This document shows positions 1-10,304 of a stretch of 64,000 bases of DNA, one piece after another. The notes beneath the pieces are model-generated. The model was not told the origin of the DNA and ran no database searches. It saw only the letters and a list, made by a program, of their open reading frames with translations. Source of the stretch: Mesotaenium endlicherianum (taxonomy: Eukaryota; Streptophyta; Zygnematophyceae; Zygnematales; Mesotaeniaceae); contig WELA01005617.1 in NCBI GenBank assembly GCA_009602735.1, positions 93,318 to 157,317 of the forward strand, written 5' to 3'. Each line of letters starts with the position of its first letter. The stretch's first letter is position 1. Made by a program: the position numbers and the translations under genes.

Positions 1-47
1 CCCCCCGTCCCCCTCTCTCTCTCTCCCTTTCTCTAATCTCACTCCCC

Positions 48-78
<31 letters not shown>

Positions 79-150
79 CTGTGTGAGTGCACGCGCACGC
101 GCGCTGGTGTAGGTTTCATCGTTATGCATTGACATTGGGATAGGGGGTGG

Positions 151-675
151 GTGGTGGGGGACGGAGCAGGCAAGAGTGCGGTGACAGGTGGCGCCGACAG
201 CAGCCTGCGTGTGTGGAACCCGCGCACTGCTGATGCGACGTCTGTTATCATGGGTCTCTTCTCTCTCCCACGCCTTGCTTCCCCTTGCGCTTCCGTGCTT
301 CTCTGCTCCCGTCTGTACCTGTGCCGCCAATTCAGCAGCTCCCAGCGGCATGCGCTGCCAGCTCAGCGCATACCTGCGACATGTGCCGCCAGCTCAGCAT
401 CTCTCCGTGAATGACTCATGCAGCCATCTGAAGATGCCTCTTAAGCCATCAGCATGTAGTTTCGAGCTTGCTGCTGTTGGGGGGGGTTCTCCTTGGGCAT
501 CGTCTTTTCTTCCCCAAAACGTGTAACTGCCTATCTTTATCCGAATCTCATCACTTATTGCTGCGTGTATGTACATTTAGTGTAGAAATATGTACAAGTA
601 CGTACGACAAATGCTTGTAGGCAATGAGAAACAGCGAGGCTTATGTCTGCGTACACACTCTTGTATGGGTGTGTG

Positions 676-746
<71 letters not shown>

Positions 747-3700
747 AGGCACATGTGTATACACATACATACATGTGTGTGCCGGTGTGTGTGCGTGTGT
801 GTGCGCGTGTGTTTGAGGGTGTTATGCCTGCCCCTTGACGCCGCTATTGTTCCCTTGCCGTGTCCGGGAGTCTTAGCCGTGAGCAGTCACTTGGGCGTAC
901 CTGGCCGCCATGCATGCATGCATGCGCCTGTGCTAGTCTGACCGTGGCCCTGGCAGCTAGCGAGACCGAAACATCTCATTGTGATTATTCTGTCATAAAT
1001 CCTCGAGCACCAGCATCACCACCTGCGGCAGCAGCAGCTGCGCAGCAGCACCAGGGGCAGCGGCAGGAGCAGTGGCAGAAGCGGGAGCGGCAGTGGCAGT
1101 AGCAGCAGCAGCAGCAGTAGTAGCAGCATTGACCAGGTTTTCAGGGGACAGGTGTCGCTCGGCTGGAGCTTGGAAGGCCCAGGCCTCGCCTGAGGCCTTC
1201 GGCATGTGCGAGAAATGACGGGTGGAAGGGAGGGAGGGAGTTGGGGGGCGCTGAGGTGGCAGGCTACCCGTTCCACACGGAGGCGGTGACGTGTCTGGCC
1301 GTGCAGCCAGACGGCTCGGGGCAGGTGCTCACGGGGTCCACCGACAAGACTGCGCGTCTTGTCAGCTTGACGGCCGGCAAGGTGCAAGTGAACGCACAGT
1401 TGGGGCGCGCGCGTGTGTGCGTGTGTGTGTGCGTGTGCGTGCTTGTGCGTGTCTGTGTGTGGGTGTATTGCCTGTTTTCTCTTTTGCCTTCCCTCCCTAC
1501 CTCCCTACCTCCCTCTCTTGCTTTTTCTCTGTGTGTGTGAGCGTGTGTGCGTGTGGAAGTGTGTGAGCGCCCAAGTGGTGAGTACTCTCCATGCCCTTAG
1601 CTTGCATGTGTTCATGCGGTCGCTGGCCATCCATATACATCACAAGCCTGCCCTTCAGTACCAGTCTACCGGGAGGGTAAATTGAGCACTCTTTCTTTCA
1701 CGATATGTATAATTTCTGTATGTACGCATATGTATATTTTTGTATGTACGTATGTATGCATGCACATGATATACATATGTAGATCAGCGCAGAAAATATG
1801 TGGTGTGCTCGTCAGCCCCTCCGCGTGTGTGGGTGCGGGTGCATTGTGTTTGTCGATACATACGTCGACTGAGTGGGGCGGTGGGGACGCGAGCAGGTGG
1901 TGGGGACGCTGGCGGCGCACGAGGACTCCGTCGAGTGCGTGGCCTTCTGTCCCGGGTGGGCCCTCACGCTCTCCCCCCTTGTCTCCACTGGCCGTCCTCC
2001 TTCCTTCACTCCATGCCGCGCCTGCCTCGAGCCAAACGCGCAGACCCGCTCGTGGAGACAGGGCGGTCATGGCCCGCCAGGTGGAGGGTGGGGGCTCCTC
2101 GCGCTCCCATTGCCCACTGCTTGTGAGGCAGTTGCTTGAGAAAGCATATAACTCGAGCACATGTATAGGGAATGTGTGCGTGTGTATATGTGTAGACATA
2201 TATGCTTGTATGCTTACATGTATATCCATACATACATGCACATACAAACGTATACAGACACATATATCTTTATGTTTAGATACATACATATACATGCGTA
2301 TATGCATGCGAATATGTATACATATGCGTACATGTATGCAAACCTCAGAGGTTGGTCTCCTAGTGTCCAATCTGAACTTCATAGTCAAGATATGGATTCT
2401 AGATTGGACTGGGCCAGCTGTCATCCCGGTGGGCACCGATCCGCGGCAGGACAGCCGCATCCTTTGTTTGCACGACACATTGCCGCGTGCAGAAGTACAG
2501 TCAGCGAGTGCTCGAGGAACGCATTGGAACGAAATGAGCAAGCACGCCCTTGAGGGGCCCGCAGAATTGTAATGAGGGGGGTTGAGAGGAGGCAAGCGCA
2601 CGGAGCGGTGGGGAGCATTTGCTCAAGAGGCACGCAGGGTTCCGGTGAGCGGTTGCTTGCGAGGGCGACGAGTGAGCGCTCCAGAAGGGGTCAGGAGCGG
2701 ATCTGCCTGCAGCAGCAGCAGCAGCACTGGGGCATGGCTGCGCTGGAGCGCCTGTGCCTGTGAGATGCCAGGTGGCATGGGCGTTACTAATCTTATCCTT
2801 TTCTTGTCTTGGGGGGGCAACTGACAGGGGAAAGCCCTTGGAGCNGGGGGGGGGGAGGGGGGAGGGAGCAGACTGCCGGTGGCGGCAACGGGGTCCATGG
2901 ACGGGAAGGCCATCCTGTGGGATATGCACAGCTTGCAGCAGCGCGCCACCTGTCAGCACCCGGTACGCGCACCCGCTGCTTCTTCCCCGGGCCACTTCGG
3001 CCAAGAAGCGCCGAGATGCGGATGCGCGTGGGCATGGGTTAATGGTGCCTCTCTTTGGGACAGCTGGCTCGCGAAGATACGCCCCGAGCCACTGAAAGCT
3101 CCGGTTCCAGCTCCTGCTGCCGCTCTGCTTGCTGCTGCTTTTGCTGCTGTTGTTGCTGCTCCTACTCTCGCTGGGGGGCTTCTGCCTGCATCTTGCTGGC
3201 TCGCTGCGCTGCTCTGTGCTGTGCTGTGCTGGGCTGGTTGCGCCTCTCAGGGTGCATCTTCCGTCCGACGTGCATCGGCGGCGGTGTTGGCCGCTGTGAG
3301 GCTTGCAGCCTTGCAGGCTGAACAGGGTGTCGCTCGACTGCCCCTTCGTTACACGAAAGAGTTGCCGGTTGACAGAGCGGCAGAATTTGGGATGTAAGGA
3401 GCCTCAAAACAACGGGGGGAGTCCGAAGCAGAGCCTGAAGCAGTCCTTGGGAGACGTTCGCTTGCTTCAGGGCCTCGTCGCTCCTTGAGAGATTCTGTCG
3501 ATTGAAACACACCAGCTCCGCGGAACCACGCGAGGAGTTTCTGCATTCAGGTTGCGGTGCCGTGGGAGTCCTGAGCCCCCCCCGTTTGAGCCCTTGGATT
3601 CTCACTCTATAGCTCCTGCTGTCATAGTCCTCCATCCTATTCCTCCCCCCCCCTCCCCCCCNTCTTCCCCATGTGATGTGGCATAATGCTCAGTCCAGAA

Positions 3701-4193
3701 CCTAGCGTGGTACGTCTGGTGTCTTTTGGAAGCAGGAGGGGGTGGTGCAGATGAGGTGGCATCCCTCGCAGCCGCTGCTGTACACGGGGAGCACCGACGG
3801 CAGCGTGCGGCTGTGGGACGGGCGCACAGCCAGCTGTGTCCGGCACTTCCAGGGTCACCAACAGGCCGTGCTGAGTCTTGCCGTCAGCCTGTGAGTGGTT
3901 CCTCTCCCTCCCTATGTTTTTGACGTGCCAATCTTGCGCCAACGTCCTCGCCCCGTCTTGCTGCCGGCTGCGTTCTGTCTAGGTGGCGTGCTACCTCGTG
4001 CGCTCCACGGAGTTGATGCTGTCGAGCTTGGTGTGTTGTGGCTGGTGAGGGAGGTGGGGGAGTGACAATCTGTTGTACTCGGGAGAAATAACACCTTGAT
4101 TTTGTTTGTGGGAACTGGGTTTGTGCGTGCAGGGACGGCAACTTCATTCTTACGGGATCTGACGACTCTTCCGCAAGGGTGTTTGGTATATGA
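151..4193 (+). CDS. AAMP-like WD40 repeat protein, 3' part (six exons, 5' end outside window)
   Basis: Six exons give one continuous reading of WD40 repeats: about 151/170-253, 1263-1381, 1897-1955, 2872-2962, 3736-3890 and 4133-4193 (stop TGA). Joining them at GT/AG sites keeps the frame at every junction. The product matches the C-terminal repeats of the plant relative of angio-associated migratory cell protein in order: SLRVWNP, then [44 protein letters not shown] with a GH pair, and finally SSARVF. Such proteins are beta-propeller scaffolds; the plant member's role is poorly known. The upstream exons lie before the window, and the start of the first visible exon is uncertain (CAG at 167-169 is a candidate acceptor). 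Introns are rich in GT/CT microsatellites, and several acceptors follow purine-rich rather than pyrimidine-rich tracts. The gene ends just before a Mutator-type element. Exon structure is seen; the family assignment is recognised from motifs. Confidence 0.82.
676..748. repeat. (TC)n/(TG)n microsatellite in WD40 intron
   Basis: A run of TC dinucleotides passes straight into about 28 TG dinucleotides. It lies inside the roughly 1-kb intron between the exons ending at 253 and starting at 1263. Further GT-rich stretches occur at 48-85, 765-815 and 1410-1460. Apparent proteins over these tracts (Cys/Val- or Thr/His-rich) are artefacts of the repeats. Confidence 0.95.
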
Positions 4194-4244
4194 TGTGATT
4201 TGCGCATTTTGGAATTGGAGATATTCATCCTATTTGTAGTCTAA

Positions 4245-4270
4245 GGGCAGGCAAGATTCTTTGCCTGCCC
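4245..4270 (+). other. Perfect 10-bp stem-loop in the WD40 gene 3' flank
   Basis: GGGCAGGCAA at 4245-4254 and TTGCCTGCCC at 4261-4270 are exact inverted repeats around a six-base loop. The site lies 52 bases after the stop codon and would be transcribed in the 3' UTR. An AATAAA-like hexamer follows near 4318, so this may mark the transcript's 3' end (inference). Confidence 0.5.
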
Positions 4271-4339
4271 GCAATTTCTCAAGTGCAGGAATTTGCAATC
4301 TTGGTTTACTCTTCAACAATAAAGTAATCCCAGCATCAT

Positions 4340-5255
4340 GGGCAAATTACAAAACTAGCACTTTCAGCTTTGTTTATTACAAAATGTACCACTCACTTTC
4401 TGACTAATTACAAAACTACCATTTGCGCATGTAAGGCGAGTCCACGTAGGCCTAACGCAAAAATGTGACGTGCCACACGAATTCGCACGCGACCCTACCT
4501 GGCACACCACTTCTCTCTTTAGTTTCCATAATTTTCCAAAACCACTTTTCAAAGTGACCCACCTACACGAACCAAACTGCCCAAGGACGCCAAATTTTGG
4601 GTGGACACACTTCTCGCTACCTCACTTTCTTCCTTCATTTTCATGCTCCAAACTCTTGATGGTCTTGAACCCCTTTCGCCGCGCTTCCAATTTGAAGACG
4701 ACACTTCAAACTCCATAGATGGGTCTTAACGGCGGCAAGTTAGGCAAGCCTCCATGAGTGCTCCAAGTACAAGTAAGGATTTAGGTTCTAGGGTCATCCT
4801 CTCTGATATCAAAATAGTCACGTGATGCTCCACCATACCATGAAGTTTCATGATACAATTAGGCTATGCTAAAATTATCTTGTTGTGACTCAGTTCCTAT
4901 GTGAAATAGCAGGGCATGCGATGAATGTAGTCTCTAAAATACAGGGTTTAGAGAATAAAGGCGAAAGGAAAAGGTATGAAAAATACCTGTGGACCAATTT
5001 TTAGGGGTCCTTGGGCAGTTTGGTTCGTGTAGGTGGGTCAATTCAAAAAGTGGTTTTGAAAAATTATGGAAACGAAAGAGAGAAGTGGTGTGTCAAGAAG
5101 GGTTGCATGCGAATTCGTGTGGCACATCACATTTTCGTACTAGGCCAACGAGGACTTGCCTTACATGCGCGAGTGGTAGTTTTGTAATTTGTTTGAAAAT
5201 GAGTGGTTAATTTTGTAATAAACAAAGCTGAAAGTGCTAGTTTTGTAATTTGCCC
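4340..5255. mobile_element. Non-autonomous Mutator-type (MULE-like) element with ~260-bp TIRs and 9-bp TSD
   Basis: The sequence begins GGGCAAATTACAAAACTAGC and ends with its exact reverse complement. Similarity between the arms extends about 260 bp (roughly 4340-4604 against 4989-5255) at close to 90% identity by eye. The nine bases CAGCATCAT occur immediately outside both ends, at 4331-4339 and 5256-5264, giving a perfect 9-bp target-site duplication. Long TIRs and a 9-bp duplication are hallmarks of the Mutator superfamily. The 380-bp centre has no credible transposase and no recognised captured gene, so the element would need a transposase from elsewhere. It lies about 150 bp past the WD40 stop codon and may sit in that gene's 3' UTR. 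Confidence 0.85.
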
Positions 5256-5264
5256 CAGCATCAT

Positions 5265-6244
5265 CTGTATTGGCGCAATGTGAGCCACTTTTGGTAACTA
5301 CTGGCGGGTGATAAAACAGCGTGTCTTGGCATCGAAGTGTTCACACCTTGAGAGCAAAAAGAATTAAGATTGTATTGTAATTACATTAGAAGGGCCTGAC
5401 AAGCATATTTGTCTTCATCAGAAGATAAGTCTCATTGCAAAAGGCCTGACATTCAATTTGATCATCAAAGCGTACAACTGCACTGCCCTCAAACATGAGG
5501 GCGCCAGTGCAAGCCGCAATTGGCAACTATTAACTTTCCGTACTTTACAGCTAGAGGTGAATACGAGACGTAGTACACACCCAGCGAACTTGTGCATGAT
5601 GCATGAGCTACTCAAAAATGCAAATGAAGGTTTCGTGCTTGCACTCGAGACCGAATGGTGAAATGTATGATCTATGATAGAGCCGTGAATGAGCTGGATG
5701 CAGACTAGGAAATGACATGCATGATCTTCTATAGGGACATGAACATATGCTGGATGTGGCTGCAAATTGATTCCAACCAGCCACTTCACCATCACTACCC
5801 AAGTCCTTACATGGAGGACAGTACCTGGCCTACCGCATTCACCCTATATACAGACAGACTGCCCTTCAACTACAGGACCTGCAGCAGACTCCTCAACAAG
5901 CCTCCCAGTTGAGCCATGCGTAACGTATGCTCCTATAATTTTCTGAAAGAGTTCATAATAAGGAGCCCATTAAGACTTCCTGATTAGACGATGGAGACTA
6001 GCAACCTCTTCTGAAAGCTGGCCAACCAGCATAAGAATTTGATAAATCGTACTGCTGCATCACATCAGCATCCCCGTCTTGGAGCCGCTAGGGTGCGACA
6101 AAAAAATACAGCCCTGTTTTCAATCGATGCTGTATACAGAGCCACAAGGACCACCCGCAGGTGGGCTATTATGGAAGGGGTCTTGAATTACATGCCCTAC
6201 AGTGACAAGGAACAAGCCATCATTATGCCTGCATTAAGGGCGCG
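5265..6244. other. Gene-free stretch, probably 3' flank of the BBX gene
   Basis: About 1 kb between the Mutator-type element and the BBX stop codon. It holds only short open frames without recognisable domains. The part nearest 6244 is probably the BBX 3' UTR. I see no repeat or RNA gene here. Confidence 0.5.
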
Positions 6245-7589
6245 TCACATCAGGCCTCGACGCCGCTTGGAGGGAGGAGCAGAGGTGGAGGGTGCGCTCA
6301 TGGACAGGTCAGGAACAACAAAGGCGTCGGCGTAGTCAGGCACAACAGCAAGTGCAGCGTCGTCATGCCGAGCGCGGCTCTTCAAGGCACCACCTGAAGC
6401 CCTACTACTCCTGCCCAACCCTGATCCTGAGGCCACAAGGGGAGGCTCCATGGGTAGCTGGGGAACTTCATGCATCGACTCCGCATACACATGCTCGTCA
6501 AACAGGCTGAGGTCCGCAGTCCAGTCAAAATCGCCCAGATTCGAAATATCCTCGGCCTGCATCATCAGAGCACCACCCAAAAACGTCAGCTTGTGGCACC
6601 ACTGCAGCAACCAATTCTGCCAAGTCCTGTCCCACGACCTACCACGAATAGTATGCCTCCGACATACTGTGCCTGGTAAGCCACAGGATGACATGGGGGA
6701 GAGGAATGGTTCCTCCAGACAGCAAAAAAGGGCTGCCAGCACCAATTTCAGGACTGTTTTGTGAGACAGCTTGGTGGTGACATGGAAGTGGCCTTACTTT
6801 GTTGGAACCAATGTCAGCAAGGGTGTAGCCATCTGCAAGCTCCGGTATGTTCAGAATCTCGTCAACTCTCCATCCTGGATCTGCCATCATGTCTGACATA
6901 CTCCCCCGACGCGGAAGGCCTCCACCGACTCCGCTAACATTTGCTCGTGCATAAGCTAAAGGACTGGGTCCTCGTCCCTGCTGACCCCTGCCCGAGGAGT
7001 GGTGTGATGGAGGTCCACTCGTGCTAGCAGGAGAAGCTATAGAAGCGGGAACAGCCTGTGCGTCCTCGTTTGAATCTGCTGGGCAGTCATTGCTCACAGC
7101 CTCGAGAGCAACTCTTGTTCCAGTCAAAAGAAATCGCTTATGAGATGCTGACAGCGAGCCAGCAAGATGGATGCTGACATCACAATCCCTGCACAAAAGT
7201 GCTCGATCCTCCAAACAGAAGAAGAATGCTGACTTTTCCTGCACACCACAACAGATTGCTTGCTCCATGTTACATACTGGCAATGCCTAGTTGCTCTAGA
7301 ATCAGAATCAACTTCTTTCTTTTCCCAGACCCCGTCTCTTGAACATATCTCCATCAAAATTGTCCTTAGTATACTGATAGAGGAATGTTACAAAACTGGA
7401 GCATACCTGACAGATATCACAGGTTGGAGGATCTCCTGCAGATGGAAGAAGGGCTACCCTCTGATGTTTATTGGCAAGCTTGTTGGCCGCATGGACACGC
7501 AGATCACATTCTACACAAAGGGCAGCCTCATCCGCACAGCACATCACTGCTGCTAAATTCCTCTCGCAAACATCGCACTGTAATCTCAT
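6245..7589 (-). CDS. Double B-box zinc finger transcription regulator (BBX20-22/STO type)
   Basis: Three exons read on the minus strand: 7589-7407, 7238-6798 and 6556-6245 (stop TGA). Introns of 168 and 241 bp have GT/AG ends, and both junctions are phase 0, giving 311 residues. Residues 1-47 form B-box 1 (CDVCERNLAAVMCCADEAAL, then CDLRVHAANKLANKHQRV). From about residue 57 B-box 2 follows (CDICQEKSAFFFCLEDRALL, then CRDC and the GTRVAL tail). There is no CCT domain. C-terminal motifs (WRVDEILNIPELADGYTLAD; DWTADLSLF; EVPQLP; VVPDLSMS) resemble plant BBX20-22 proteins, nuclear light-signalling cofactors acting with HY5 and COP1. The Val-Pro pairs near the C terminus could be COP1-docking sites (inference). 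It is divergently arranged with the next gene, 1.3 kb away. Structure and family are well supported; the exact orthologue is not. Confidence 0.9.
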
Positions 7590-8906
7590 ACCTGCAATTT
7601 GCCCTTACTAGTCTAGATGATGTAATGTCTTGTAAAACTAACGTCTAAATGATGTCAGTGTTTATCTACAGAGCCCCACCTGATGTGCCAAGAAGCACCC
7701 TAGAAAAGAAAGTATAAGTCCAATCACCTACGGCTCTGCCTATGGGTATTAATTGCTACCGGAACTGAGGACTTGCGCAGAAGAAGCACCTAGGGAAGGC
7801 CTCAGCGAGCTTTGGATGCGAAGTAGGTTCCCTCCACCGCTCACATAAGTCAGTTTTCCACACTGATAGCTGTCAGTACTTGGGCAACTTGCATGAGAGC
7901 TTCTCTAGGCTCCTCCAACCCTACTCCTTCCGTGCGCATAAATTTGATGCTACGCTGTGCTACGTTGCATTGAACCGATGTCTCACTGAGAGCGGCACCT
8001 TGTCCTGGAGCAGCCCAAGCCTCAAACTTGCTCGAAGTGGTGCACGGACTCGCACGGCTGCAGTGGATTGTGTGTGGGGGTGAATCTGGACTAGGACAGA
8101 CGGATACTTTCGCCTGCAATTGCGTCCACCAGTTGGCAAGCCCTTGGGAGCTTACTGCGACAAGAAGTACGGATCCATGCTTTCGGGCGGGTAATGGTGC
8201 CACGGTGGAACTCTTGGCCGAACTATGGTTGGTTCTCTAGCATCCCCCTAGAGTATATCTGTTCGTATCTGCTCGACGAGTGGTACTGGTGGTGCGTGGT
8301 ACCCAATCGTTGCCACATGAATCCACAGGGAAGCGTCTCTACTGGTAGCTTCTGCATGTCTCTGTGCAGCTGAAACCAGCTCAAATCTCGAACACTTCCT
8401 TCTAGAAACGCGACCGAGGATATTGGAGAAATGGGAGGTTGCGTATATTGCAGTATATCGTAGTCTAACTTTCAGTTTGCGACTTCCAGAAAACTGAGAA
8501 CTCCTGAAACTCGTGCGGGTACATGGGGCGAAAGTTGGACCCGTTTATGTACGCTTACGGAACACCGAGTTGAGTATGATGTTGCAGTTATGAGAAAGCG
8601 TTGCAGTAATGTTGCACTGTAACGTTTATTCACATAGCCTTACTTGTCAGCAGCTAATGTGAAGGAATATCTATCTTGTTTCATAGCATGGCACCCGAAG
8701 TCCCGCCGCCTGCTAAGAACTGAAAGCCAACTTAATAATTACCGGAAAAGTGTGGAGGAATTCGTGTCAGAGGTTTCCCCGACGTTAGACGGAGTTCATT
8801 TTTTCTTGACTCGAGGGAAACACCGACGAAAAACAGGAAACAACTGCTTTTAAAATCGCAACTGCCGTGCTGAAGTGGAACAAGTTCAGGTGCTGCATTT
8901 GTTAGG
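7590..8906. promoter_or_regulatory. Divergent intergenic region between BBX and lysine-rich genes
   Basis: 1.3 kb separates the start codons of two genes transcribed away from each other, so both promoters should lie here. I could not pick out a convincing TATA box or G-box for either. A CAG at 8887-8889, shortly before the ATG at 8907, could be the acceptor of a 5' UTR intron. No repeat or RNA gene seen. Confidence 0.4.
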
Positions 8907-10183
8907 ATGGTCGGAGGCGCAAGTAGGAATGATGGTGTCCCCGCAATAAGCAGCTCAAATATCTTCGCTGCACTTGAGTCACGGAAGAAGAAGTCGAGCA
9001 AGAAGAAGGCGGACAAAGATTCTAAGGATGGCTCAAAAGGAGAACAGAATGCTGAACCTGTGCAGTTTTGGGCGCCTACTCAAGTGACAGTGACATCTTG
9101 GGCTGATTGTGAGGATGATGACGATTACTTTGCAACCACAGCTCCCCCACCAGTCGAATCCTGGGGTGCTTCAGAAGCTGGAGGTACTGACGCTCGAAAG
9201 GGAGGGGGAAACCAGATTGACGAGAGTGAGGGAGAGGACGAAGGAGATGATGATGTGGAGGACGAAATCGAAGATGAGGGAGAGGGGGAGGGGGAGGGAG
9301 AAGACGAAGCTTCAGCAGAACCTGCTGAGGTCAAGGAGCAGCAGCATACAGCTGCAACAGCAGCGAGTGGCCCTCCGCAGACTGAGCGACAATTGTCAAA
9401 AAAGGAGCTGAAGAAGAAGGAGCTTGCTGAGCTTGAAGCTGTTTTGGCGGAGTTGGGACTCACGCAAAACAAAGCTGGTAAGTTTCGTGCTTTTCTTTGT
9501 TCTTTCTTTCATTTTGCAGCCATTGTTAAGATGATACATGAGGAACCTTTTTTAGGATCGTACATTGATTGCACTTCTTCAAAGCCTTTGGACAGGTATT
9601 GCATGTGTAGCAGGTTTGCCTTCACATGCTATATAATGGGCTATGCTGGACACCATTGCACAACGGGGTTATTTGTGCCATCATAGCCAGTGGTACAGGT
9701 TGGACCCTAATTTCAGCATGTAGTTAAAAAAACGAGAGTTTGTTCTGTCTTGTGGCATGGCCATGTTGGTTTGCAGGTGAAGAAGGCAAGGAGGAGCCTG
9801 CCGCAAATGGAGGGGATGCAAATGGCACATCAGAGGAGAAGGACACGAAGCTTGTGGAGAGCAAGAGCGCAAAGAGGAGAAAGGCAAAGAAGGACAAGCC
9901 CAAGGAGGCCAAGGACGAGGATGGCCAGGTCAATGGAGCTGCAGATGCTGCCGGGGGCGAAGCTAATGCGGAAGCTGCTGACGCTGCCAGCGAGGATGCC
10001 AGCTCAGCGCCCCTGGACCCCGCCCGCCTCAAGAAGCTGGCCTCCCTCAAGAAGAAGAAGTCAGGGAAGGACGATGGGGCGTCTAGGGCGGCTGCAGTTG
10101 AGGCTGCAGCCAGAGCCGCCAGGCTGGCTGCCTCTAAGAAGAAGGAGAAGGTGCACTACAACCAGCAGCCAGCAGGTAAATGA
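8907..10183 (+). CDS. Conserved plant-type acidic/lysine-rich protein, function unknown
   Basis: Exon 1 is 8907-9477 and exon 2 is 9777-10183; the 299-bp intron has GTAAGT and TTTGCAG ends and interrupts a Gly codon. The roughly 325-residue product begins with a short segment (SNIFAALESRKKKSSKKK), then a Trp-rich stretch (WAPTQVTVTSWADCEDDDDY). A long Asp/Glu run follows, then a charged helix (QLSKKELKKKELAELEAVLA), and repeated Lys-rich segments to a C-terminal KKKEKVHYNQQPAGK. I recognise this order from an uncharacterised plant family but know no established function. Composition suggests a disordered, probably nucleic-acid- or ribosome-associated protein (inference). A second donor-like GTAAAT at 10176 overlaps the stop region; splicing it to CAG at 10288-10290 would replace the last residues with a short alternative tail ending at 10304. 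Confidence 0.75.
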
Positions 10184-10304
10184 GGGGTGTGCTACTCGCC
10201 CCCTCATGATGGGTCTCCTTTGGGCCCCTCTTTTTTGTCGACCTCGCAGATCTGGCGGCCCCATCCATCACCCCCCAACCCCCCCCGCAGAGGACACCCC
10301 CTAG

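Noticed and set aside
555-2601. Cys/Val-, Thr/His- and Tyr/Ile-rich open frames on both strands
   Set aside because: They translate GT, CT and TATG-type simple repeats in introns and have no coding homology.
5418-5795. 125-codon minus-strand open frame as a gene
   Set aside because: No domain, no supporting exons, and located in the likely BBX 3' flank.
9109-9472. Arg/Glu- and Ser-rich open frames opposite or out of frame with the lysine-rich gene
   Set aside because: Shadows of the acidic, repetitive codons of exon 1.
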